Positions 1-6,207 of a stretch of DNA of 6,207 nt are shown here, piece by piece (position 1 is the first letter of the stretch; each line of letters starts with the position of its first letter). The stretch covers positions 1 through 6,207 of the forward strand of contig JAFZQQ010000386.1 in the NCBI GenBank assembly GCA_017620315.1, in the 5' to 3' direction. The notes beneath the pieces were generated by a model that saw nothing but the letters and a program-made list of their open reading frames with translations, ran no database searches and had not been told where the DNA came from. The position numbers and the translations under genes are program-made. This DNA is from Oscillospiraceae bacterium (GTDB lineage: Bacteria > Bacillota > Clostridia > Oscillospirales > Oscillospiraceae).

Positions 1-740
1 ATGACGAAGTTACAGTCAAGCTTACCGACGGAGAGGGGATCGTCTGCCGCTGCGGCTCTGTACCGGGAGACGAGACCAACCTTGCCGTCAGGGCTGCACG
101 CGCTTTTTTTGAACGCTCCGGAGTTTGGCAGGGCGGGGGTATAGAGATCGACATTGTAAAGCGCATCCCCGTACAGGCAGGTATGGCGGGAGGAAGCTCA
201 GACGCCGCTGCGACACTGCGCGCGCTGCGAAAGCTTCTTAAACCCGAAATGTTAGGCGAGGAGCTGGAACGCATCGGCGCCGCAGTCGGGAGCGACGTGC
301 CGTATTGCCTGCGCGGAGGCACAGCGCTGGCAGAGGGCAGGGGTGAAAGGTTGACGACGCTGCGTGCCGCGCCGCCTTTTCATGCCGTCCTCTGCAAACC
401 GGATTTTTCCGTTTCCACGCCGGAGCTTTTTTCCCGAGTCAAGGTGTCAGAGCTTTGGAGCCGCCCAGATACCAACGGAATGCTTGCCGCTTTGCACTGC
501 GCCGATGAAAACGGCGTGCTCGCCCGTGTGAAGAACGTCTTCGAGGGAGTCCTCCCGCCGGAATGTGCGGAGGTCTTCACAATAAAAAAACGCTTCCACG
601 AGTTGGGCGCAGAGGCCTGCGCGATGACAGGATCGGGCCCGACGGTGTTTGGGCTCTACCGCGACGCCATTGCCGCGAAACGCGCGTTTCGCGCTCTCAG
701 AAGGGAATACACCCAAACCTTTTTGACCCGCTTTGTTTAA
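1..740 (+). CDS. ispE: 4-diphosphocytidyl-2-C-methyl-D-erythritol kinase (IspE), 5'-truncated by window edge
   Basis: IspE is a cytoplasmic GHMP-family kinase of the MEP isoprenoid pathway; it uses ATP to phosphorylate the 2-hydroxyl of CDP-methylerythritol. The reading frame is open from base 3 to the TAA at 738-740, giving 245 codons. The family is usually about 280-290 residues, so roughly 40 N-terminal residues lie outside the window, including the lysine-containing start of the GHMP fold. Visible hallmarks are the GDETNLAVRAA stretch near 66-101, the ATP-binding glycine-rich motif PVQAGMAGGSSDAAA beginning at 168, the GSDVPYCLRGGTALAEGRGE segment at 288-347 whose Asp (294-296) matches the catalytic Asp of the family, and the C-terminal GHMP motif ACAMTGSGPTVFGLY at 615-659. 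The ATG at 183 lies inside the ATP-binding motif and is an internal Met, not the start. A terminator-like hairpin begins 10 bases after the stop. No frameshift or missing key residue is seen in the visible part. Confidence 0.97.
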   Translation, partial: DEVTVKLTDGEGIVCRCGSVPGDETNLAVRAARAFFERSGVWQGGGIEIDIVKRIPVQAGMAGGSSDAAATLRALRKLLKPEMLGEELERIGAAVGSDVPYCLRGGTALAEGRGERLTTLRAAPPFHAVLCKPDFSVSTPELFSRVKVSELWSRPDTNGMLAALHCADENGVLARVKNVFEGVLPPECAEVFTIKKRFHELGAEACAMTGSGPTVFGLYRDAIAAKRAFRALRREYTQTFLTRFV

Positions 741-750
741 AAACAGCAAG

Positions 751-796
751 CGCCGTCCATACTGAGGACATATCCCGGTATGGACGGCGTTTTTTT
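751..796 (+). terminator. Intrinsic terminator-like hairpin after ispE
   Basis: A perfect 12-bp inverted repeat (CGCCGTCCATAC at 751-762, GTATGGACGGCG at 778-789) encloses a 15-base loop, in which GGA (766-768) and TCC (773-775) could add a small inner stem. Seven T follow directly (790-796). This is the classical Rho-independent layout. It starts 10 bases past the ispE stop and should end the ispE transcript. The left arm is not flanked by a matching A-run directly at its base, so it looks one-directional. The next gene starts only 34 bases beyond the T-run, so partial read-through or an attenuator role is possible. Confidence 0.87.
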
Positions 797-813
797 GCGC
801 CGCGATACGCATG

Positions 814-819
814 AAAGGA
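814..819 (+). promoter_or_regulatory. Ribosome binding site of the small membrane-protein gene
   Basis: AAAGGA lies 11 bases before the ATG at 831. This is a reasonable, slightly long-spaced Shine-Dalgarno sequence. It supports the start at 831 over the in-frame ATG at 870, which lies within the predicted membrane segment. It is the main reason to regard the 71-codon frame as a gene. Confidence 0.6.
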
Positions 820-830
820 CTTGATTTAAT

Positions 831-1046
831 ATGAAAAACAGCAATTTCAACAAATGGGAGATATCGATTATGATCGGCGTCGTCGTGACGATCATCTGGT
901 GCGCAGCGTCTCCGGGGTTGACGACACAGTGGTGGACAGCGGCGTTTGCACCGCTGTGCGACGGACTCTTTACGTCGGAGCTCGGCAGTGGGGATGTCGT
1001 CCTGCGCTCCAAGCTATGGGAACTGCTTTCGGGACTGTGGACGTGA
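831..1046 (+). CDS. Small tryptophan-rich single-pass membrane protein, unknown function
   Basis: This 71-residue protein is not one I recognise. A short N-terminus with Lys2 and Lys8 is followed by one hydrophobic segment at about residues 11-30 (core IMIGVVVTIIWCAA). That predicts a single membrane helix with the N-terminus inside, or an uncleaved signal anchor; no clear signal-peptidase site or lipobox is seen. The remaining ~40 residues are mildly amphipathic, with WW at 34-35, a PLCDGLF segment at 41-47 and SKLWELL at 60-66. Six Trp and two Cys (24 and 43) are unusual for so short a protein. The frame has an AAAGGA site upstream and ends in TGA. It lies 34 bases after the ispE terminator and 132 bases before addB, with no room for an obvious promoter of its own. 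Overlapping frames on the same strand lack these features. The call is moderately secure as a real gene; the function is open. Confidence 0.62.
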   Translation: MKNSNFNKWEISIMIGVVVTIIWCAASPGLTTQWWTAAFAPLCDGLFTSELGSGDVVLRSKLWELLSGLWT

Positions 1047-1114
1047 ATCAAATAAGCCGAAGCGTGAGCAGAAGTGTTTTTCTGAGTGTGTTAGTAGTCT
1101 TTATTATATAAGCG

Positions 1115-1143
1115 TTGCGGATTTGACGAATTTGTGTTAAAAT
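1115..1143 (+). promoter_or_regulatory. Predicted sigma-A promoter of the addBA operon
   Basis: The -35 element TTGCGG (1115-1120) is separated by exactly 17 bases from the -10 element TAAAAT (1138-1143), putting the start of transcription near 1150 and giving a leader of about 30 bases before the addB ATG. The stretch just upstream (1091-1110) is AT-rich in an otherwise GC-rich window and could act as an UP element. The nearby TTGACG at 1124-1129 matches the -35 consensus better but is only 8 bases from the -10, too close to pair with it. This is a consensus-based prediction only. Confidence 0.6.
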
Positions 1144-1163
1144 CTTCACGGTAAGCATCAATT

Positions 1164-1170
1164 GGGGAGG
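1164..1170 (+). promoter_or_regulatory. Strong ribosome binding site of addB
   Basis: GGGGAGG lies 8 bases before the ATG at 1179, the ideal spacing, and fixes that ATG as the start rather than the in-frame Met codon five codons later. The same seven bases recur before addA. Confidence 0.85.
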
Positions 1171-1178
1171 TATTTGCC

Positions 1179-4100
1179 ATGCTTCGTATCCTGATGGGCC
1201 GCGCACGGACGGGAAAATCGGACTATGTGCTCTCGGAGATAGCCCGTGCGGGCAGGGATGAACCTGAAAGCCGACAGATCCTGATGGTGCCCGAGCATGC
1301 CTCGCACGTCGCCGAAGTCGACATCTGCCGTGCCTGCGGGGACGGCGCCAGCCGACACGCAGAGGTCTTGACCTTCAAGCTTCTTGCATCGCGCGTGCTG
1401 TCTATAACAGGAGGGGGCTCGGACGTTACGCTCGACGGCGGAGGAAAGCTGCTCACGCTTCAACTGACGCTGCAGGAGCTCGCACCTATACTGCATTTTT
1501 ATGCCCGTCCATCACAGAGAAGCGCGTTCCTTAAAAGCCTGCTCGATGTGCTTGAGGAACTCTCCGCATACGCGACCGACCCCAAGCTCCTCTCGGAGAA
1601 GGTTGCTGACATCGAAGGCGAAAGCGGAGACAAGCTGCGCGACATTGCGCTGATCTACGGGATATATCTCTCCAGGCTCAATGCCGATGACCGCGACGCG
1701 AGGGACAGACTGGACAAACTTGTTGAAAACCTTGAAGCTTCCGGATATATAGACGGTAAGGATATTTACCTTGACGGGTACTCCTACTTCACAGGGCGCG
1801 AGAGAAGCATTCTGCGTATCATGCTTCGCCGTGCGAGAAGCGTTACGGTAACGCTGCTTGGCGACCAAAGCAATCGCGAACTGTTCTGTGAGAGCCTGCG
1901 TGTGCGCGAGGAGCTTATATCCGATGCGAAGGCGACCGGAGTGACCTGCGAGACCGAGTATCTGCGAACCGGAATCATCAATAATGAGCTTGACCATATA
2001 GAGCATCACTTCTTCGGTGAGCGTGTACAATGGACAAGGACCGGGGGAAACGTCCGGATCTTCAGGTCGACGGACGCGTATACCGAGGCGGAGCGTACGG
2101 CAGCCGAGATACTGCGTCTTGTCCGGGAGGAAGGCTACAGATATCGGGATATCAGCGTGACGTCACGTGAGCTTACAGCTTATGAAACAGTTGTCGAGAC
2201 GGTTTTCGCACGCTATGGAATACCGCTTTACAGCGCGAGGCGCAGCGATATCCTCCAACAGCCGCTTACGGCGCTTGTGCTGGGAGCGCTGGACGCAGCG
2301 ACCGGCGGCTTTGAGTATGAGGATATGTTCCGCTGCCTGAAGACCTCGCTCGCGGGGATATCGTCTGAGGAATGCGACATACTGGAAAACTATGTGCTGA
2401 CGTGGGATATCCGCGGCAATATGTGGATAAACGGTACAGAGTGGACTGCGCACCCGAACGGCTATGGACTTAAAATGGACGACGAGTCGGAGAAACGGCT
2501 TGCAAAGGTTAACGAGCTCAGGGAAAGACTGCGCAAGCCATTCTTTGACCTGCACGAGGGACTGAAAAAGGAAAAAGCGCGCGATAAAATCACGGCTCTC
2601 TACAGTTTTCTTGAGAAGATCAAGCTGCCGGATACTCTTGAGAAGCTTACAAAAAGAGAATTTGAGGAAGGCGACACACAGTGCGCGGAGGAGACCGCGC
2701 AGCTTTGGAGTATCCTCTGCGATATAATGGATCAGACGGTTTCCATACTGGGAGACACATCCATCGACAGCGAGGAATTTGCGCGAATGATGCGTCTTGT
2801 GCTTTCGCAGTACAGCGTCGGCACGATACCGGCGTCGCTTGACCGCGTGAGCTTATCGGAGATGACAAGGAACGACAGACACACGGTCAGGGCGGTGTTT
2901 ATCCTTGGCGCAAACGACGGCGCGCTTCCCGCTGTCGGTACGGGCGGAGGAATCCTCAGCGAGGAGGACAGGCTGGCCCTTGAAAGCAGAGACGTTGTAC
3001 TCACTCCGCATGGAATGGCGACATTCAACCTTGAGATGCAGAATCTGTATGCCGCGCTTGCCCAGCCCACGCAGAAGCTTTATATCTCATACCCGTTATT
3101 CGACGCATCGGGAGCACAGCTTCAGCCTTCTTTTGTGATAGGACGGATACTCGCACTTTTGCCTTGCGTAAAGGTCGAAGATACGGACAATGACAAGCAG
3201 TATCGCCTTACAGCAAAGCTGCCCGCGCTGGAGTATGCCGGCGAGCATATTGACGGCGCGGCATGGCGCGTGCTGGAAAAAACGGGGGAGTTCGGGCAGC
3301 GAATGGAGATCATGCGCCGCGCTGCCTGTTATTTGCGAGGGAGCCTTTCGCCGGAGGGCGTTCAAGCGATCTACGGAAAGCGGCTGAGTCTCTCCGCTTC
3401 AAAAATAGACAAGGCGCGCTCCTGTCACTTTGCATACTTCATGGAATACGGTCTCAGAGCGCGCGAACGCACGTCTGCGCAGTTTGACGCGCCGCAGATG
3501 GGAACGTTTGTTCATGACGTGTTGGAGAACACGCTCAGCGAAGCCGGTAGACGGGGCGGAATCAAAACCATCGGAGCGGACGAGCTGAGAAAAATCACAA
3601 GAAGCAAGATCAAAGAATACATAGATCGTGAGCTTCCGGATCTTGAAAAAAAGACGGCAAGGTTCAGATACCTGTTCCGCAGACTTTGCGAGTCGACGTA
3701 CCGAATAATGGACGAGGTGGCGGACGAGCTAAAGGAATCGGACTTTGAACCGCTTTACTTCGAGCTGGAGTTTGGGCCAAACGGGCAGCTTCCCTCAATC
3801 ACGTTTGAGGAACGCGAGAGCTCGGTTCAGGTCGTCGGCAAGGTAGACAGGGTGGACGGCTGGCTGAACGACGGAAAGCTTTACCTCCGTGTGGTCGATT
3901 ATAAAACGGGGAAAAAGAGCTTTGACCTTGCGGAGCTGCGTTACGGGCTGGGGCTTCAGATGCTTTTATATCTTTTTGCCCTTGAGCGGGAGGGCTCGGG
4001 ACTGTTCGGAGCAGGCGAGATCGTTCCTGCGGGTGTGCTCTATACCCCCGCTAAAGACGAGATCATAAGCCTTTCGAGGAATTCAGACGTGCAGACTATC

Positions 4101-4535
4101 CGCTCCGAGATGCAAAAGCTGCTGCGCAGAAGCGGCATGGTGCTCAACGACGACAAGGTCCTCGTGGCGATGGAGCACAGCGCTCTGACAGAACCGCAGC
4201 GTCTGCCGATTTCCGTCAAGACCGATAAGAAGGGCAATTCTACCCTTAGCGGAAACCTTGCCACTGCGGAGCAGCTTGGCCATCTTTCACTGTATGTCGA
4301 AAAGCTTATTAAGGACATTGCCCGTGAGACCGCGAGCGGAAATATCGATGCGGATCCCTTCGTGCGGGACGCAAACGATAACGCGTGCAGGTTCTGCCCC
4401 TCTGCGGCAGCCTGTCATTTTGAGCCGGGGCGCGGCAGGGATCATTACGAGTATATCCTGAAGACCGGAACGGCAGAATTCTGGAGTGCTGTAGACTCTG
4501 CGATAGTAGGCGGGGAGGCGAAGGATAATGGATGA
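1179..4535 (+). CDS. addB: ATP-dependent helicase/deoxyribonuclease subunit B (AddB)
   Basis: AddB pairs with AddA in the cytoplasmic AddAB enzyme, which unwinds and resects double-strand breaks until it meets Chi, leaving a 3' tail for RecA. At 1118 residues it is close to the usual size for Firmicutes (about 1150-1170). It opens with a Walker A motif, GRARTGKS, at residues 7-14. The conserved LGANDGALP segment of the helicase-like region is at 576-584. The C-terminal RecB-family nuclease domain has FVHDVLE (His779), GKVDRVD (887-893), VVDYKTGK (Asp907 and Lys909, the metal-binding/catalytic pair) and QMLLY (Gln927, Tyr931). Four cysteines, C749 and then C1070-X2-C1073-X5-C1079, reproduce the spacing of the AddB 4Fe-4S cluster that staples the nuclease domain, so the protein looks fully functional. 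In characterised AddAB enzymes, AddA supplies the motor while AddB reads Chi and cuts one strand. It has its own promoter and strong ribosome binding site, and its last codons overlap addA. Confidence 0.97.
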   Translation: MLRILMGRARTGKSDYVLSEIARAGRDEPESRQILMVPEHASHVAEVDICRACGDGASRHAEVLTFKLLASRVLSITGGGSDVTLDGGGKLLTLQLTLQELAPILHFYARPSQRSAFLKSLLDVLEELSAYATDPKLLSEKVADIEGESGDKLRDIALIYGIYLSRLNADDRDARDRLDKLVENLEASGYIDGKDIYLDGYSYFTGRERSILRIMLRRARSVTVTLLGDQSNRELFCESLRVREELISDAKATGVTCETEYLRTGIINNELDHIEHHFFGERVQWTRTGGNVRIFRSTDAYTEAERTAAEILRLVREEGYRYRDISVTSRELTAYETVVETVFARYGIPLYSARRSDILQQPLTALVLGALDAATGGFEYEDMFRCLKTSLAGISSEECDILENYVLTWDIRGNMWINGTEWTAHPNGYGLKMDDESEKRLAKVNELRERLRKPFFDLHEGLKKEKARDKITALYSFLEKIKLPDTLEKLTKREFEEGDTQCAEETAQLWSILCDIMDQTVSILGDTSIDSEEFARMMRLVLSQYSVGTIPASLDRVSLSEMTRNDRHTVRAVFILGANDGALPAVGTGGGILSEEDRLALESRDVVLTPHGMATFNLEMQNLYAALAQPTQKLYISYPLFDASGAQLQPSFVIGRILALLPCVKVEDTDNDKQYRLTAKLPALEYAGEHIDGAAWRVLEKTGEFGQRMEIMRRAACYLRGSLSPEGVQAIYGKRLSLSASKIDKARSCHFAYFMEYGLRARERTSAQFDAPQMGTFVHDVLENTLSEAGRRGGIKTIGADELRKITRSKIKEYIDRELPDLEKKTARFRYLFRRLCESTYRIMDEVADELKESDFEPLYFELEFGPNGQLPSITFEERESSVQVVGKVDRVDGWLNDGKLYLRVVDYKTGKKSFDLAELRYGLGLQMLLYLFALEREGSGLFGAGEIVPAGVLYTPAKDEIISLSRNSDVQTIRSEMQKLLRRSGMVLNDDKVLVAMEHSALTEPQRLPISVKTDKKGNSTLSGNLATAEQLGHLSLYVEKLIKDIARETASGNIDADPFVRDANDNACRFCPSAAACHFEPGRGRDHYEYILKTGTAEFWSAVDSAIVGGEAKDNG
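4512..4518 (+). promoter_or_regulatory. Ribosome binding site of addA, inside the addB 3' end
   Basis: GGGGAGG ends 9 bases before the ATG at 4528 and lies within the last codons of addB. A second, weaker purine run (AAGGA, 4521-4525) is closer to the start. The good spacing selects ATG 4528; the ATG at 4532 is in a different frame and does not give AddA. Confidence 0.8.
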
Positions 4536-6207
4536 AAACCTGACGTCACAGCAGCGCGCTGCTGTCGTGGACAGAGGACGCGGTATGCTTGTTTCCGCGG
4601 CAGCAGGCTCAGGAAAGACCAAGGTTCTTGTCGAACGCCTGTTTTCTTATGTCGAGCGCGAAGGGGCGAACTTAGACGACTTCCTTATCATAACGTACAC
4701 ACGCGCGGCTGCGGCGGAGCTTAGAGGAAAGATAGCTGCGGCGCTCTTATCCCGGCTGCAGGAAGACCCGTCAAACGCTCATCTTCAGCATCAAATGCTG
4801 AGAGTATATCGTGCCGACATCAAAACCGTTGATTCATTTTGCACAACCCTGTTGAGAGAAAACTGCCACCTTTTGGGCGAGGACGAGCAGCATCGCTCTC
4901 TGCGCCCGGATTTTCGTGTGCTTGACGAGCATGACGCCGCGTCGCTGCGTGAGCGTGTACTTGCACGTACACTGGACGATTTTTATGAGGGACTTAGCAC
5001 GGACGACGGCGGCATGCTGCTTGCCGATACTCTTGGCGCAGGAAGGGACGACCGTTCGCTCGCTTCGCTTGTGCTGGAGCTTCATGGGAAGGTTCAGGCG
5101 CAGGCGTACCCGGAGCAATGGCTCAATAGTCAGGAAAAAGCGTGGAGCAACGTACCCGGTAGAATTGACGACATTGAGTACGGCAAACTGCTTCTGAGCT
5201 TGCTGGGCGTCAAGGCAAGGCATTGGGCGGCGCTTTTGAGCCAGGGTGCGGATGAGATGCAATGCGATGATGCGCTTTCGGAAAAATACGCCCCGCAGTT
5301 TATGGACGCTTCCGAGCAGCTGGAGGTTTTTGCGGAAGCGGCCGAACGGGGATGGGACGATGCGCGCGGCATTACCGTGGTTTATCCCAAACTTTCCCAG
5401 GTGAGAAAAGCCGAAGATCCCAAATTTAAGAACAGAATGCTGCACCTTTGGCGTATGAGCCGCGAATTTGCAAGAAGCCTTCCCGCATGGTTAGAACCGT
5501 CCTGCGAAGAGGCGGCAGACGACCTTCGAGCCATGGCGCCTGCAATGGTGGCGCTTCTCCGCCTGACAAGCGAGTTCTCGCGCGCCTATTCCGCAGAAAA
5601 ACGCCGCCGAAACACTGCGGATTTTGCGGATCAGGAGCATCTTGCCATCAAACTTCTGCTCGGAGACAACGGTGTGCCGACACAGCTTGCCGCTGCCGTC
5701 GGCGACCGCTACCGTGAGATCATGGTCGATGAGTACCAGGACACGAACGAGGTTCAGAACAGGATTTTTGAGGCAATTTCCCACGGCGGAGGAAATCTGT
5801 TCACGGTCGGTGACGTAAAACAGAGCATATACAGGTTCAGACTGGCGGATCCCGCGATCTTTCTGGATCATTACAGCAGATTTCCCGGTCCGGAAGCTGC
5901 AAAGCCGGGTGAGAGCATAAAACTGATCCTTTCAAAGAACTTCAGGTCCCGGCGTGAGGTTCTGGACGCTGCGAATTTTGTGTTCTCAAACATTCTCTCA
6001 AGAGAGATGGGCGAGCTTGATTACGGTAAGGATGAGGCGCTCTATCTCGGGGCTGATTATCCGGAAAACGTGCGTTGCGCCGTGGAATTTCATTTGCTCA
6101 ACAAGCAAAGAGGCAATTCGGAGAATCCTGTCAGTTCAAGCCAGGCTGAGGCGGCTTTTGTGGCGGAATACATACGAAGGCTCCTTGATGAAGGCTTTCC
6201 GGTCACC
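4528..6207 (+). CDS. addA: ATP-dependent helicase/nuclease subunit A (AddA), 3'-truncated by window edge
   Basis: AddA is the UvrD/Rep-type (SF1A) 3'-5' helicase motor and a nuclease subunit of AddAB. From ATG 4528 the frame stays open to the last base, giving 560 codons of an expected ~1200; the remaining helicase motifs and the C-terminal nuclease domain lie beyond the window. Visible motifs in order: Q-motif region LTSQQRAA (5-12), Walker A SAAAGSGKT (23-31), motif Ia TYTRAAAAEL (56-65), motif Ib TVDSFC (100-105), the DFADQEHLA segment (365-373), Walker B/motif II VDEYQDTN (400-407), motif III FTVGDVKQSIYRFR (425-438) and motif IV NFRS (471-474). The catalytic Lys30, Asp401 and Glu402 are all present. 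The order and spacing fit AddA rather than PcrA/UvrD, because a long insert separates motif Ib from motif II. The start overlaps addB by 8 bases, indicating one operon and probable translational coupling. No frameshift is seen. Confidence 0.97.
   Translation, partial: MDENLTSQQRAAVVDRGRGMLVSAAAGSGKTKVLVERLFSYVEREGANLDDFLIITYTRAAAAELRGKIAAALLSRLQEDPSNAHLQHQMLRVYRADIKTVDSFCTTLLRENCHLLGEDEQHRSLRPDFRVLDEHDAASLRERVLARTLDDFYEGLSTDDGGMLLADTLGAGRDDRSLASLVLELHGKVQAQAYPEQWLNSQEKAWSNVPGRIDDIEYGKLLLSLLGVKARHWAALLSQGADEMQCDDALSEKYAPQFMDASEQLEVFAEAAERGWDDARGITVVYPKLSQVRKAEDPKFKNRMLHLWRMSREFARSLPAWLEPSCEEAADDLRAMAPAMVALLRLTSEFSRAYSAEKRRRNTADFADQEHLAIKLLLGDNGVPTQLAAAVGDRYREIMVDEYQDTNEVQNRIFEAISHGGGNLFTVGDVKQSIYRFRLADPAIFLDHYSRFPGPEAAKPGESIKLILSKNFRSRREVLDAANFVFSNILSREMGELDYGKDEALYLGADYPENVRCAVEFHLLNKQRGNSENPVSSSQAEAAFVAEYIRRLLDEGFPVT
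4548..4565. repeat. 18-bp perfect palindrome at the 5' end of addA
   Basis: ACAGCAGCGCGCTGCTGT reads the same on both strands and starts 20 bases after the first base of the addA start codon. It directly follows, sharing one base with, the 8-bp palindrome TGACGTCA (4541-4548). It encodes part of the conserved Q-motif region (SQQRAAV), so codon choice within a conserved peptide may be the whole explanation. In RNA it could fold into a short GC-rich hairpin near the start site, or act as a dyad for a dimeric protein; nothing else in the window supports either role. Confidence 0.5.

Noticed and set aside
447..812. A 121-codon minus-strand frame covering the end of ispE and the terminator
   Set aside because: It reads through the terminator hairpin and antisense to the conserved ispE C-terminal GHMP motif. 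No credible start signal or protein family is apparent.
737..1051. A 104-codon minus-strand frame opposite the small membrane-protein gene
   Set aside because: It is low in recognisable structure and crosses the terminator. The + strand frame at 831 has a ribosome binding site and a coherent membrane profile, which makes it the better candidate.
1069..1084. A small inverted repeat (CAGAA/TTCTG) with several T, as a possible terminator after the small gene
   Set aside because: The stem is only 5 bp, AT-rich, and the T-run lies in the loop and arm rather than after the stem. It is too weak to call.
1079..1107. A second possible promoter for addB (TTTCTG, 17 bases, TATTAT)
   Set aside because: The -10 is good but the -35 matches the consensus poorly, and the TTGCGG/TAAAAT pair just downstream is better.
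854..1140. Overlapping + strand frames of 85 and 64 codons starting at 854 and 946
   Set aside because: Both lack a good ribosome binding site and run out of the small gene into the AT-rich promoter region before addB. They look like out-of-frame shadows.
2146..2155. Local GATATC repeats in addB
   Set aside because: These are short restriction-site-like palindromes within coding sequence, fully explained by codons and without a further pattern.
4834..5445. A 203-codon open frame on the minus strand within addA
   Set aside because: It lies wholly opposite the AddA frame, whose helicase motifs are continuous on the + strand. Its translation shows no recognisable domain. Long antisense frames are expected opposite GC-rich genes.

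Overview
This is a bacterial chromosomal segment made mostly of housekeeping genes, all on the + strand. It most likely comes from a fairly GC-rich member of the Clostridia (Oscillospirales/Ruminococcaceae-like). The clues are an MEP-pathway isoprenoid gene, an AddAB-type (not RecBCD) double-strand-break repair enzyme whose AddB carries the four iron-sulfur cysteines, strong purine-rich GGGGAGG ribosome binding sites, and closely packed genes. The taxonomic assignment is an inference from gene type and style, not from a marker gene.

Layout: (1) 1-740 is the 3' part of ispE, cut at its 5' end by the window edge. (2) 751-796 is a strong intrinsic-terminator-like hairpin with a 12-bp perfect stem and seven T. 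(3) 831-1046 is a 71-codon small gene for a tryptophan-rich, single-pass membrane protein that I do not recognise. (4) 1047-1178 is an AT-rich intergenic region holding a good sigma-A-type promoter for the next operon. (5) 1179-4535 is addB, complete. (6) 4528-6207 is addA, overlapping addB by 8 bases and cut at its 3' end by the window edge after 560 codons.

How the genes work together: AddA (helicase and nuclease) and AddB (Chi recognition, second nuclease, Fe-S cluster) form one heterodimeric enzyme that resects double-strand breaks for RecA loading. They are co-transcribed and probably translationally coupled. ispE makes an isoprenoid precursor and has no functional link to the repair genes; the hairpin and the new promoter separate the two transcription units. 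The small membrane protein lies between them with good translation signals but no obvious promoter of its own.

I see no mobile element, CRISPR array, RNA gene, integration site or repeat family. The window looks ordinary. The items most worth a second look are the small membrane protein, how it is transcribed past the hairpin, and a degenerate LexA-like motif inside the addB promoter.
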